DNA of 64,000 nucleotides from NCBI GenBank assembly GCA_000227525.2, contig AGIG01000008.1, forward strand, positions 31,557-95,556. The letters are read 5' to 3'. Shown in pieces: positions 33,989-43,877 of this stretch. The notes beneath the pieces are model-generated. The model was not told the DNA's origin. It saw only the letters and a program-made list of their open reading frames with translations, and did no database searches. The position numbers and the translations under genes are program-made. The first letter of the stretch is position 1, and each line of letters starts with the position of its first letter. The DNA is from a gamma proteobacterium HIMB30 (GTDB lineage Bacteria; Pseudomonadota; Gammaproteobacteria; Pseudomonadales; Litorivicinaceae).

Positions 33989-36213
33989 GCCGTGCGGATC
34001 CGTTTTGCTGTCATGACATTGTGGATACGCTGTACCCGATCGAGCACCTGTGACAGTTGAGATAAGCTATCGACCTCAATCGACAGTTGCAATCGCGCAG
34101 TATTCGCCGACGCATCAGTCATTGTTTGCATACCAGTGACGTTAACCCGTTCGTTCGCAAGAACCGAAGTGACATCTCTTAACAAGCCCTGACGATCATA
34201 CGCGCTAATCTCGATATCCACGGGATAGGTTTCGACCTGGTTCTCACCCCAAGAGACCTCAATGATGCGCTCAGGTGACTCATCACCGAGACTCAACAAA
34301 TTGGAGCAGTCGTCGCGATGAATACTCACACCGCGGGTCTTGGTAATGTAGCCGACGATGGGATCACCGGGCACTGGATGACAGCAGGTTGCGATCTGCG
34401 TTAATAACTTGCCAACGCCGCGAATTTGAATTCCGTCAGTTCGTGCTTGAGGAGAAGCCTGACGTGGCTCAAGATCCAGTTCCCGCTGGGTTGATCCGGA
34501 AAGACGACTGACAGCGCCCACAACCTGTGAGACTCTGACATCGCCGGCGCCGACAGCTGCATATAAATCGTCACTCGATTGCAAATTCAGCATTTCCGAA
34601 ACGATCTGTAAGTCAAACGAACCAAGCGCAAGTCGTTTGATTTCTGAGTCAATTAACTGCTTTCCAGCAGACACATTTTGCTCACGATCCAGTTGCTTGA
34701 ACCAGGCTTGAACCTTGGCTCGTGCACGGGAGGTTTTTAAATAGCCGAGACTTTGATTGAGCCAATCCCGACTGGGTCTCGCTTCACTCTGACGCAAGAT
34801 ATCAACCTGATCACCCACTTTGAGTCGATAGGTCAACGGAACAATCTTGCGATTCACTTTTGCGCCACGACATGAATGACCAATTTCGGTGTGTACTTTA
34901 TAGGCAAAATCCAGTGGGGTAGATCCAGACGGCAGGTCAACGACGTGGCCATCGCGGGTAAATACGTAAATTCGATCCTCGAGAACGTCTTGCCGAAGCG
35001 CATCGGATAATTCCCGAAGATCGCCCACTTCATCATGCCAGTCGAGCACCTGCCGTAACCATGCAATTTTCTCTTCATAGGCTTCGCCACTGATATCAGT
35101 ATCGGTGCCTTTGTATTTGTAATGTGCACAAACACCATATTCCGCTTCGTCGTGCATTTGCTGTGTCCGGATCTGTACCTCAACAACCTTTCCCTGAGGT
35201 CCGATCACGGCAGTATGAAGCGAGCGATAACCGTTGGGTTTTGGCGATGCGATGTAGTCATCGAACTCATGAGGAATACTTTTATATGCACCATGCACTA
35301 ACCCCAGCGCGGCATAACAATCGCGAACCGAATCCACAAGAATTCGAATCGCTCGAACGTCATAGATCTGCGAGAAATCAACTTGCTTTCGTTGCATCTT
35401 TCGCCAAATTGAAAAAATATGTTTTGCACGCCAAGTGAGATCTGCATGAATCTGCTGGGACGCCAAGGTGTCCTGAATCGAATCGACCAATTCTTGGATA
35501 TATCGTTCTCTATCTTCGCGACGTTCAGCGAGCGCCTTGGCAATCTGTTTATACGCATTTTCTTCCAGATATCGAAATGAAAGATCTTCCAGCTCCCATT
35601 TCAGGTGCCCAATGCCGAGACGATGAGCAAGCGGCGCATAGACCTCGGACACTTCCCGTGCAACCTTGATCCGGCGTGAGTTGTCTGCCGATTTCACTGC
35701 ACGAATCGCGGCCGTCCGTTCAGCAAGTTTGATCAGTGCCACCCGCACATCATCGATCACAGCAACCAACATCCGTCGAACTGCATCGGCCTGATTCTCT
35801 GCCGCCCCTAGAAATTGTTTTGGTGTGTCTTGGCGCGTCTGGCTGATGATCGCCATCTGCTGCACACCTTCAATCAATTTGGCAACTGTTTTTCCAAAGT
35901 CCTGACGGACGTCACGCAACTGCAATCGGCCAATCCGGACAGATCGATACAGTAATGCAGCAACTAACGCATCTTCATCAATCGGCATGGTTGATAAGAT
36001 ATCTGCCATCTCAAGACCGAATCGGTGCGCGTCAGGCCCCTTCCAATCTTTGGCCATTGCGTCTTGAGTCTCCAGTGCTTCGATCAACTCGATCGCTTTC
36101 TGGAGCTTTGTTGTTGACTCAAGATGTGCTTCACGCGCAAATCGCTCAGCCCAATTTTCCAATGAAAGATCGGAGTCGAGCTGAATCGGATGAAGTTCTC
36201 GCGCCTTAACCAT
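33985..36213 (-). CDS. relA: GTP pyrophosphokinase RelA (stringent response)
   Basis: 742-residue ribosome-associated (p)ppGpp synthetase. The N-terminal hydrolase-like domain has lost the HD dyad (LVAALLYRSVRIG), which makes it a RelA rather than SpoT. The synthetase region (IYDVRAIRILV, SPKPNGYRSLHTAVIG), the TGS domain (RIYVFTRDGHVVDLPSGSTPLDFAY), a zinc-finger region (ATCCHPVPGD) and a C-terminal ACT domain follow in order. It overlaps rlmD by eight bases and mazG by four. Confidence 0.96.
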   Translation of the reverse strand: MVKARELHPIQLDSDLSLENWAERFAREAHLESTTKLQKAIELIEALETQDAMAKDWKGPDAHRFGLEMADILSTMPIDEDALVAALLYRSVRIGRLQLRDVRQDFGKTVAKLIEGVQQMAIISQTRQDTPKQFLGAAENQADAVRRMLVAVIDDVRVALIKLAERTAAIRAVKSADNSRRIKVAREVSEVYAPLAHRLGIGHLKWELEDLSFRYLEENAYKQIAKALAERREDRERYIQELVDSIQDTLASQQIHADLTWRAKHIFSIWRKMQRKQVDFSQIYDVRAIRILVDSVRDCYAALGLVHGAYKSIPHEFDDYIASPKPNGYRSLHTAVIGPQGKVVEVQIRTQQMHDEAEYGVCAHYKYKGTDTDISGEAYEEKIAWLRQVLDWHDEVGDLRELSDALRQDVLEDRIYVFTRDGHVVDLPSGSTPLDFAYKVHTEIGHSCRGAKVNRKIVPLTYRLKVGDQVDILRQSEARPSRDWLNQSLGYLKTSRARAKVQAWFKQLDREQNVSAGKQLIDSEIKRLALGSFDLQIVSEMLNLQSSDDLYAAVGAGDVRVSQVVGAVSRLSGSTQRELDLEPRQASPQARTDGIQIRGVGKLLTQIATCCHPVPGDPIVGYITKTRGVSIHRDDCSNLLSLGDESPERIIEVSWGENQVETYPVDIEISAYDRQGLLRDVTSVLANERVNVTGMQTMTDASANTARLQLSIEVDSLSQLSQVLDRVQRIHNVMTAKRIRTA

Positions 36214-37564
36214 TCGATGCTCGCTTCACAAACAGCGCCATGGACTCAACGTGCGCGGTCTGTGGAAACATATCCATGATTCCAAGATGCGTCATTGAAA
36301 AACCGCGATCGATCAAGATTCGTGCATCTCTCGCAAGCGTCGCCGGATTACATGACACATAAAGCACACGCGCGATATTTTTCAGCGGTAACGCTTCAAG
36401 CACTTCTTTTGCACCTGAGCGTGGCGGATCGACAATCAGCGTATCCCATGATTCCCGAGAAAACGGCTGCTCTTCGATTGGCTGGGTCAAATCAAAAGCA
36501 ATCGCTGATACATTATCGAGCCCGTTATGACGCGCATTATGCAAAACCCGCTCGACCATCGTCTTGGAGACCTCAACCCCGACCACTGAAGCACACCGTG
36601 TTGCGACTGCGAGCGTAAAATTACCGAGACCGCAAAACAGGTCCAGCACTCGTTCAGTGCCCTTGAGTTCAAGAAGATCGATGGCCTGCACCATCATTTT
36701 GCGGTTCATCGCCGCATTGACCTGGGTGAAATCTGTCACCGCAAATTGATACTCAAGACCGTATTCACCAATGCGGTATGCGAGCCGTTCTGGCCCTGTG
36801 GAAGGCCAAAGTCGAGTAACTGTATCAGGACCTTTGGATTGCAAATAGACATGCCATCCGGTCTGCTGACCAAGTGTCAATAAGGTAGTTAAATCAGTTT
36901 CACACAATGCTTCGAGATGTCGAATAACAATGGCTAAGGTGTCATCACCTGCGGCAACCTCGACCTGTGGAATACGATCAGGTTGAGCCAATGAGGCGAT
37001 CGTTGATTCCAATAAACCGAGAGATTGACCAATCCGCTGATCCAACACAGGACAGCCATCAATATCTGCGATGAAATTCGAGCCTTTCTCCCGAAAGCCA
37101 ATCAATACGCGATCTTTTACATGCACCCAACGAACACCCAGCCGTGCGCGCCGGCGATAACCGAGCGTTGGCCCTTGCAGTGTCGGGAGTTTTTTGACGC
37201 GATCGAGAGAGACACCTTCACGTGTCATTAGCTCATCCAGCGTTTTCGATTTGTGAACGAGCTGCGCTTCATGGGGAATATGCTGAAGTGAGCAACCACC
37301 ACAAACCTCAGCATGTCGACATGCTGGCTGACCGCGTTCTGGCGATGGCACCAAGACCGCTTTTGTGACTCCTTCGGCAGTCCGCGACGATTTCTGAGTA
37401 ACTCGCACGGTGACCAGTTCCCCGGGCAGCGCACCCTCCACGAACAGCATCCGCTCACCCCACTGCGCCAGACCGCGGCCTTCGTGAGAGAGCTTATCGA
37501 TTCGAATCGGAAAGTCAGGTGTTTGTTTACGACGTGGAGCACGTTTTCGTGTGCGTTGATTCAT
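36206..37564 (-). CDS. rlmD: 23S rRNA (uracil-1939-C5)-methyltransferase
   Basis: 452-residue SAM-dependent rRNA methyltransferase. A basic N terminus with TRAM domain (RIDKLSHEGRGLAQWG), an iron-sulfur cluster site (CRHAEVCGGCSLQ plus an earlier or later Cys), the SAM motif VLDLFCGLGNFTLAVA, and the catalytic segments DPPRSGAKEVLE and YVSCNPATLARD. The first codons overlap the cysM stop. Confidence 0.95.
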   Translation of the reverse strand: MNQRTRKRAPRRKQTPDFPIRIDKLSHEGRGLAQWGERMLFVEGALPGELVTVRVTQKSSRTAEGVTKAVLVPSPERGQPACRHAEVCGGCSLQHIPHEAQLVHKSKTLDELMTREGVSLDRVKKLPTLQGPTLGYRRRARLGVRWVHVKDRVLIGFREKGSNFIADIDGCPVLDQRIGQSLGLLESTIASLAQPDRIPQVEVAAGDDTLAIVIRHLEALCETDLTTLLTLGQQTGWHVYLQSKGPDTVTRLWPSTGPERLAYRIGEYGLEYQFAVTDFTQVNAAMNRKMMVQAIDLLELKGTERVLDLFCGLGNFTLAVATRCASVVGVEVSKTMVERVLHNARHNGLDNVSAIAFDLTQPIEEQPFSRESWDTLIVDPPRSGAKEVLEALPLKNIARVLYVSCNPATLARDARILIDRGFSMTHLGIMDMFPQTAHVESMALFVKRASNG

Positions 37565-38457
37565 CGTGGGAAGAGGTCCGTCGACAGATAGCGGTCTCCA
37601 CGATCACAAATGATACAGACCACTATCCCGCGAGACAGTTCACGCGCGACCCGTAAGGCGCCTGATACCGCCCCACCGGCGCTGACGCCACAAAAGATGC
37701 CTTCTTCGACGGCAAGCTGTCTGGCCATCTCTTCCGCTTCATGCTGATCGATGTCCAAGGTGACATCGACGCGCGATGGATCAAAGATTTCTGGACGATA
37801 CTCAATCGGCCAACGACGAATCCCCGCGATCTTTGAACCGTCACTTGGTTGTAGACCAACGATCGTCACGTCGGGATTTTGTTCTTTCAGATATCGGGAG
37901 ACGCCCATGATGGTGCCTGTCGTTCCCATCGCACTAACAAAGTGAGTGACGCTACCATTGGTATCCTTCCAAATTTCGGGACCGGTCGTCTCGTAGTGCG
38001 CACGAGGACAGTCCGGGTTTGCAAACTGATTCAACACACGCCCTTCGCCATCAGCTTCCATTTGCAACGCCAGGTCTCGGGCACCCTCCATTCCTTCATT
38101 TTCAGAAACAAGAATGAGTTCTGCGCCATAGGCAGTCATCGCGCGCTTTCGTTCATCAGAGAGATTATCCGGCATGATCAAGGTCATGCGATAACCAAGA
38201 ATGGCACCGACCATTGCAAGCGCGATCCCGGTATTTCCACTGGTTGCCTCAATTAAACGATCACCAGGCTGAATCTCACCGCGCTCCTGTGCGCCTTGAA
38301 TCATATAAAACGCGGGGCGATCTTTGACCGAACCCGCAGGGTTGTCACCCTCCATTTTGCAAAGCACAGTCACCTCGGGTGGAAGACCCGCATTGAGGCG
38401 TTGAAGCCGCACAAGGGGAGTGTGGCCGAGTGTTGATTCAATGGTTGGATATTGCAC
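37561..38457 (-). CDS. cysM: Cysteine synthase B
   Basis: 298-residue PLP-dependent enzyme making cysteine from O-acetylserine and sulfide or thiosulfate. The PLP lysine is in NPAGSVKDRPA, the substrate loop is EATSGNTGIALAM, and the C-terminal GVSAGGAVSGAL is typical. The start is a GTG at 38457 with AGGAGG five bases upstream; the frame is open 11 codons further but would bury that site. First gene of the tight cysM-rlmD-relA-mazG-ppc run. Confidence 0.93.
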   Translation of the reverse strand: MQYPTIESTLGHTPLVRLQRLNAGLPPEVTVLCKMEGDNPAGSVKDRPAFYMIQGAQERGEIQPGDRLIEATSGNTGIALAMVGAILGYRMTLIMPDNLSDERKRAMTAYGAELILVSENEGMEGARDLALQMEADGEGRVLNQFANPDCPRAHYETTGPEIWKDTNGSVTHFVSAMGTTGTIMGVSRYLKEQNPDVTIVGLQPSDGSKIAGIRRWPIEYRPEIFDPSRVDVTLDIDQHEAEEMARQLAVEEGIFCGVSAGGAVSGALRVARELSRGIVVCIICDRGDRYLSTDLFPR

Positions 38458-38513
38458 GTGAACCTCCTGTGGCGCGATAGAATACCGCACTCAGCAAGCG
38501 AAGGCTTCAAGGA

Positions 38514-38972
38514 TTAGTCGAATGCAAGGGGCTGCCGGAAGTACCGCTCGTAATGTCCCTCGGAAACCGCTAAATATTCAGAATTCATCGCATCCCAGAT
38601 TTCCCCATAAGACAAGGCTTCTGCCTCAGGATTTTTCGATAAACCGAGATCCGCCAATCGGGCAAATTGACCACGTGTCTGCCGAAATAGATCATAAGCC
38701 CAGCATTCTGGGGGTTGATCCTTCCGATATCGCAAACTGTGACTGTCGAGCGTGTCTTGTAGTCGCTGCACATCAGTCACCAGCAAATACCGACTCACTA
38801 CGCCCAACATTAACTGCGTCAACCGCGAGAGCACTGCCGACTTTTGCTGGTCGTCATAACGATTCCAATCCACGATTTCATGGGCGAAGCGCTTACAACC
38901 TCGGCAAACAGAATCGCCATAAGTTGTCGAACAAAGCCCGACACAGGGAGTCGGTACGCACGTTTGCATCAT
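38514..38972 (-). CDS. DUF1289 cysteine-rich protein
   Basis: 152 residues. The N-terminal DUF1289 module has the four-cysteine pattern TPCVGLCSTTYGDSVCRGCKR, which may bind a metal, followed by the typical EIVDWNRYDDQQK. The C-terminal 90 residues are helical and not recognisable. Function unknown. Two adjacent ATG codons are possible starts; the shift is one residue. Confidence 0.8.
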   Translation of the reverse strand: MMQTCVPTPCVGLCSTTYGDSVCRGCKRFAHEIVDWNRYDDQQKSAVLSRLTQLMLGVVSRYLLVTDVQRLQDTLDSHSLRYRKDQPPECWAYDLFRQTRGQFARLADLGLSKNPEAEALSYGEIWDAMNSEYLAVSEGHYERYFRQPLAFD

Positions 38973-39166
38973 AACGAGTGGCCTTTGAGTGAGTGATGTG
39001 TTTAAGAGTTAGGACTTTGTAAAAAAAAACAATCGTGCGCTGCGCAAAATCATTTTATGACTAAAAATTATTAATTGGTCATATTAAGATCATTTTTTTA
39101 AAATTAGTTGATTTTATGACATCCGAGACTCCACAATCGCGGTCTACATGATAAGGAGGGCACACG

Positions 39167-40618
39167 ATGTCACTGGATCTTCTCAATGAGTCCATGGAGG
39201 ACTGGAACAGCAAAGTCGCCGCAGCTGAAGAAATGATGCCAATCATTGGTCGTCTTTTCCGCGAGAAAGCGATCGAAACGTCAATTTTCGGCCGACTGCT
39301 CAATAATCGGACGGTCATTAATATCATCAAGTGTTGCCGTTTCGCGCGCCAGGTCGAAAACGAAGAACTGTCTTCTGAAGAAGCCCGTGATGTCCTGCTT
39401 GAAGTCGCCAAACTCGATCTGAATCCATGCCATGTTGACATCGGAAAATTGGCTGTCAATTTCAGACGACTCGGCGCTGGACGAGATCTTGGAGCCTACG
39501 TCGCCGACGAGCTCACAGGGGCTACTGGAGAGGCGCCTGCCGGCGATGTGAAAACCGATATCGTGCTCTATGGATTTGGACGAATCGGTCGCTTGCTTGC
39601 ACGTGAGTTGATCGCGAAATCTGGTTCTAAAGAGGCCATTCGCCTGCGTGCGATTGTGATTCGCAAAAATGGCGATAACGATCTGATGAAGCGTGCGAGC
39701 CTGTTAAGAAGAGATTCCGTACACGGCTCATTCGATGGCACCATCACTGTTGACCATGACAGTAATGCCATCATCGCAAACGGACAGCGCATCCAGGTCA
39801 TTTATGCATCGAGCCCTTCCGAAGTGGATTACACCGCATACGGTATCGACAACGCACTCGTCGTCGATAACACCGGTAAATGGCGTGACCGCGAAGGCTT
39901 GTCACAACACCTGCAATCAAAAGGTGCAAGCCGCGTACTATTGACGGCACCGGGTAAGGGTGATTTGAGAAATATTGTCCATGGCGTCAACCATGACGAG
40001 ATTACAGACGCCGATGCAATTGTGTCCGCTGCGAGCTGCACGACCAATGCAATCACGCCAGTCTTGGCAGCCATTGACGAAAAGTATGGCGTACAGAACG
40101 GACACGTTGAAACCGTACACAGCTACACCAACGACCAAAACCTGATCGATAACTTCCATCCAGGTGACCGGCGTGGTCGGGCTGCAGCCTTGAACATGGT
40201 CATTACAGAAACCGGCGCCGCGAAAGCCGTCGCGAAGGCGTTACCTCAGTTAAAAGGCAAACTCACCGGCAACGCAATTCGTGTTCCAACGCCGAACGTT
40301 TCGATGGCGATTTTGAAACTGAATCTGGATAAGCCTGTTGAAAAAGAGGAGCTCAACGACTACCTGCGCCATGTGGCGATCCACTCGAAATTGCAAAAGC
40401 AAATCGACTACTCGAATTCGCCAGAAGCGGTGAGCTCTGACTTCGTGGGATCACGCGCCGCCGGCATCGTCGACGGTCTTGCGACCATTGCGACCGGGAA
40501 TAATAGCTGCGTTGTGTATGTTTGGTACGACAATGAGTATGGCTATAGCTGCCAGGTCATTCGTTGTTTACGACAGATGACCAAGGCAACACTGCCGGCT
40601 TTCCCAATCGAGAACTAA
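39167..40618 (+). CDS. gap: Glyceraldehyde-3-phosphate dehydrogenase, long form
   Basis: 483 residues, about 150 longer than ordinary GAPDH because of a helical N-terminal extension (about 1-125). The NAD-binding start is VLYGFGRIGRLLARELI, catalytic Cys291 is in SAASCTTNAI, and the C terminus has WYDNEYGYSCQV. Long forms of this kind occur in Pseudomonas and relatives. Direction (glycolytic or gluconeogenic) cannot be read from sequence; the nearby PEP synthase makes gluconeogenesis plausible. AAGGAGG precedes the ATG. Confidence 0.93.
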   Translation: MSLDLLNESMEDWNSKVAAAEEMMPIIGRLFREKAIETSIFGRLLNNRTVINIIKCCRFARQVENEELSSEEARDVLLEVAKLDLNPCHVDIGKLAVNFRRLGAGRDLGAYVADELTGATGEAPAGDVKTDIVLYGFGRIGRLLARELIAKSGSKEAIRLRAIVIRKNGDNDLMKRASLLRRDSVHGSFDGTITVDHDSNAIIANGQRIQVIYASSPSEVDYTAYGIDNALVVDNTGKWRDREGLSQHLQSKGASRVLLTAPGKGDLRNIVHGVNHDEITDADAIVSAASCTTNAITPVLAAIDEKYGVQNGHVETVHSYTNDQNLIDNFHPGDRRGRAAALNMVITETGAAKAVAKALPQLKGKLTGNAIRVPTPNVSMAILKLNLDKPVEKEELNDYLRHVAIHSKLQKQIDYSNSPEAVSSDFVGSRAAGIVDGLATIATGNNSCVVYVWYDNEYGYSCQVIRCLRQMTKATLPAFPIEN

Positions 40619-40628
40619 TCCACACGAC

Positions 40629-40660
40629 ATCTGCGACCAAGGATGGACGCAGATTTCTCA
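40629..40660 (+). terminator. Possible weak terminator after gap
   Basis: ATCTGCG, a 12-base loop, CGCAGAT, followed by TTCTC and, shortly after, T6. The stem is perfect but short, and the T run is interrupted. Confidence 0.4.
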
Positions 40661-40667
40661 AATTTTT

Positions 40668-40676
40668 TGCTACACT
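40668..40676 (+). promoter_or_regulatory. Extended -10 promoter candidate for acnB
   Basis: TGCTACACT matches an extended -10 element (TGn plus TACACT), 77 bases before the acnB start. No good -35 lies upstream. Confidence 0.35.
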
Positions 40677-40752
40677 CGCGCCTCCAAGCGCGCTGTGAAT
40701 CGGTTCCCAAAAGGATCCACCCACCGCGTTCAACTCAATCTGAACAAGGACA

Positions 40753-43326
40753 ATGATTGTGCTGACAGAATACCGCAAACATGTCGAGGAACGTGCCGCT
40801 GAAGGTATCGTGCCAAAACCCCTCAACGCTGACCAAGTTGCCGGACTGGTCGAACTTCTGAAAAATCCACCTGCTGGCGAAGAAGCCTTTCTCCTGGATT
40901 TATTGACGAACCGTGTGCCTGCTGGTGTTGATGAGGCGGCTTACGTCAAAGCTGCGTTCCTGACTGACGTTGCCAAAGGTAACACTCCTTGCGCTCTGGT
41001 CTCACGTGTTGAGGCAACACGTCTTCTCGGGACCATGTTGGGTGGCTATAACATCCCACCAATGGTTGAGCTGCTTGACGATGCAGAAGTCGGAAAAACA
41101 GCGGCTGAAGCGCTTAAGAGCACTTTGTTGATGTTTGATGCGTTTCACGATATCGAAGAGAAGCGTCAAGCAGGGAATCCATTGGCTCAAGAGGTCATGG
41201 AATCCTGGGCAAACGCAGAATGGTTTTTGAGTAAACCTGAAGTCCCTGCTGAAATTCGCGTGACCGTGTACAAGGTGCCCGGCGAAACAAACACTGACGA
41301 TTTGTCTCCTGCGGTTGATGCATGGAGCCGCCCAGATATCCCATTGCACGCACAAGCAATGCTTCAGTCACGGATGGATAAGCCGCTTGAAACGATCGAA
41401 GAGCTGAAGAAAAAAGGTCTACCGCTGGCGTATGTTGGTGATGTGGTTGGAACAGGTTCTTCAAGGAAGTCAGCAACAAACTCTGTGCTTTGGCACATGG
41501 GCGATGACATCCCATTTGTACCGAATAAACGCGCTGGTGGCGTCTGTATTGGTGGCAAAATCGCACCGATTTTCTTCAATACCATGGAAGATGCGGGCGC
41601 TCTACCCGTTGAATGTGACGTCACACAAATGAATACAGGTGACGTGATTATCGTCAAACCCTATGAGGGCATTATTACAAATGAACAAGGCGTCACCATT
41701 TCCAATTTTGAATTGAAGAGTGACGTGATTCTTGACGAAGTTCGCGCAGGTGGCCGAATCCCACTGATCGTAGGCCGTGGTCTGACATTACGTGCACGCG
41801 ATGCGCTTGGACTTGGAGCAGCGGATTGCTTCAGAACACCCAAGGCTCCAGTCGAATCCGATAAAGGCTTCACACTGGCTCAAAAGATGGTCGGCAAAGC
41901 ATGCGGTGTGAAAGGCGTGCGTGCAGGCACATACTGCGAGCCTCGCATGACAACAGTCGGCTCTCAAGACACGACGGGGCCAATGACTCGCGACGAGCTG
42001 AAAGAACTCGCTTGTCTTGGTTTCCAAGCGGACCTGACAATGCAGTCGTTCTGTCATACAGCGGCTTATCCAAAGCCAGTTGACGTGGATACCCAGCACA
42101 CACTGCCGGACTTCATCATGAACCGAGGCGGAGTCTCTCTCCGTCCAGGCGATGGGATCATTCATTCATGGTTGAACCGGATGTTACTGCCAGACACTGT
42201 TGGTACAGGCGGTGACTCACATACACGTTTCCCAATCGGTATCTCATTCCCTGGTGGCTCAGGTCTTGTGGCATTTGCTGCAGCAACAGGTGTCATGCCA
42301 TTGGATATGCCTGAGTCTGTATTGGTGCGCTTTAAGGGACAAATGCAACCGGGCATCACACTTCGCGATCTGGTCAACGCAATTCCTTATGCAGCAATAC
42401 AACGCGGCTTACTAACTGTCGGCAAAGAAGGCAAGAAAAACTGCTTCTCAGGCCGAGTGCTCGAAATTGAAGGTTTGCCAACATTGACCGTTGAGCAAGC
42501 ATTCGAGCTGTCAGACGCATCGGCTGAGCGTTCAGCCGGTGGTTGTACGATCAAGTTAGACGAAGCGCCTATTCGTGAATACCTCGAGTCAAACATCACT
42601 CTATTGAAGTGGATGATTGCTGACGGTTACGGTGATGCACGCACCATCGCACGTCGCATCAAAGCGATGGAAGCATGGCTTGAGAACCCAGCGCTCTTGG
42701 AAGCCGATGCCGATGCCGAATATGCTGAAATCATCGAAATCGATCTTAATGAAATCAAAGAGCCATTACTCGCTTGTCCGAACGACCCAGATGATGTGAA
42801 ACCACTGTCTGAAGTTCAGGGCACTGGTATTGATGAAGTCTTTATTGGATCGTGTATGACCAACATTGGTCACTACCGTGCCGCTGGCGAGCTCCTGAAG
42901 AAAGCTGGCTCGATTCCAACACGTTTGTGGATTGCGCCACCAACACGGATGGATGAGCACCAGTTGATGGAAGAAGGGTATTACTCAATCTACGGCAAAG
43001 CCGGCGCACGCACTGAAATGCCAGGATGCTCGCTCTGTATGGGTAACCAAGCACGAGTTGCTGATAACGCGACTGTTGTTTCAACATCAACCCGAAACTT
43101 CCCGAACCGTCTTGGTACGGGCGCCAATGTGTACTTGGCAAGTGCTGAGTTAGCAGCTGTTGCCTCAATTATCGGCAAACTGCCAACTGTCTCTGAGTAC
43201 ATGGAATTTGCCAAAGACATCGATTCAATGGCTGACAACATCTACCGTTACATGAACTTCCATCAGATTGCCGAATTCCAGGCAAAAGCGAAGGAAGCGA
43301 ATATTCCTGTAACAGAGATTGCCTAA
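40753..43326 (+). CDS. acnB: Bifunctional aconitate hydratase 2 / 2-methylisocitrate dehydratase
   Basis: 857-residue [4Fe-4S] aconitase of the AcnB type, which interconverts citrate and isocitrate. The N terminus is close to E. coli AcnB ([20 protein letters not shown]), then the swivel domain ([18 protein letters not shown]) and the catalytic domain with the cluster cysteines in GSCMTNIGH and [15 protein letters not shown] precedes the ATG. Confidence 0.97.
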   Translation: MIVLTEYRKHVEERAAEGIVPKPLNADQVAGLVELLKNPPAGEEAFLLDLLTNRVPAGVDEAAYVKAAFLTDVAKGNTPCALVSRVEATRLLGTMLGGYNIPPMVELLDDAEVGKTAAEALKSTLLMFDAFHDIEEKRQAGNPLAQEVMESWANAEWFLSKPEVPAEIRVTVYKVPGETNTDDLSPAVDAWSRPDIPLHAQAMLQSRMDKPLETIEELKKKGLPLAYVGDVVGTGSSRKSATNSVLWHMGDDIPFVPNKRAGGVCIGGKIAPIFFNTMEDAGALPVECDVTQMNTGDVIIVKPYEGIITNEQGVTISNFELKSDVILDEVRAGGRIPLIVGRGLTLRARDALGLGAADCFRTPKAPVESDKGFTLAQKMVGKACGVKGVRAGTYCEPRMTTVGSQDTTGPMTRDELKELACLGFQADLTMQSFCHTAAYPKPVDVDTQHTLPDFIMNRGGVSLRPGDGIIHSWLNRMLLPDTVGTGGDSHTRFPIGISFPGGSGLVAFAAATGVMPLDMPESVLVRFKGQMQPGITLRDLVNAIPYAAIQRGLLTVGKEGKKNCFSGRVLEIEGLPTLTVEQAFELSDASAERSAGGCTIKLDEAPIREYLESNITLLKWMIADGYGDARTIARRIKAMEAWLENPALLEADADAEYAEIIEIDLNEIKEPLLACPNDPDDVKPLSEVQGTGIDEVFIGSCMTNIGHYRAAGELLKKAGSIPTRLWIAPPTRMDEHQLMEEGYYSIYGKAGARTEMPGCSLCMGNQARVADNATVVSTSTRNFPNRLGTGANVYLASAELAAVASIIGKLPTVSEYMEFAKDIDSMADNIYRYMNFHQIAEFQAKAKEANIPVTEIA

Positions 43327-43337
43327 ACGCTATCGAT

Positions 43338-43374
43338 AAAAAACCCCGGCACCTTTAGGTGTCGGGGGGTTTTT
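43338..43374. terminator. Intrinsic terminator between acnB and rraA
   Basis: CCCCGGCACCT, TT, AGGTGTCGGGG with A-rich 5' flank and T5 on the 3' side: an eleven-pair stem that can work for both convergent genes. Confidence 0.9.
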
Positions 43375-43394
43375 ATGCCTAAAACTTAAGTGTT

Positions 43395-43877
43395 TTAAAC
43401 ATCGAGTGCGATAGGTGACACCACAATTCCATTGTTATCGCATGCAATGAAGTCACCTGGGTGAATTGTCACACCAGCAAAGGTCACGGCGACATCAACG
43501 TCACCAATCCCTTTCTTTTCAGTCTTCATCGGATTTGTAGCAAGTGCTTGAACACCAAGATCCATCGCGCCGAGTTCATCAACATCCCGAATTGAGCCAT
43601 AAATCACAAAACCAGCCCAACCATTGGCGAGCGCATTGGCAGCAATCATATCGCCAAGGAGTGCACGCCGAAGTGAACCACCACCATCAACAACCATGAC
43701 ACGATTGTGACCTGCTGTACCGGCTAACTCCTTGACTTTGGAGTTGTCTTCGAAACATTTGACTGTGACAACTTCGCCATAGAAACGCTCACGACCACCG
43801 AAGTTAGTGAACAAAGGTTCGAGGACAGAGATTCCGCCCTCATAGGCATCACACAAATCCGGCGTAGATTTCATCAC
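43395..43877 (-). CDS. rraA: Regulator of ribonuclease E activity A (RraA)
   Basis: 160-residue RraA-fold protein that, in E. coli, binds RNase E and inhibits it. [44 protein letters not shown] and [16 protein letters not shown] are family segments. Some family members are aldolases; length and match favour RraA. Its start overlaps the ppsA stop by four bases. Confidence 0.93.
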   Translation of the reverse strand: MMKSTPDLCDAYEGGISVLEPLFTNFGGRERFYGEVVTVKCFEDNSKVKELAGTAGHNRVMVVDGGGSLRRALLGDMIAANALANGWAGFVIYGSIRDVDELGAMDLGVQALATNPMKTEKKGIGDVDVAVTFAGVTIHPGDFIACDNNGIVVSPIALDV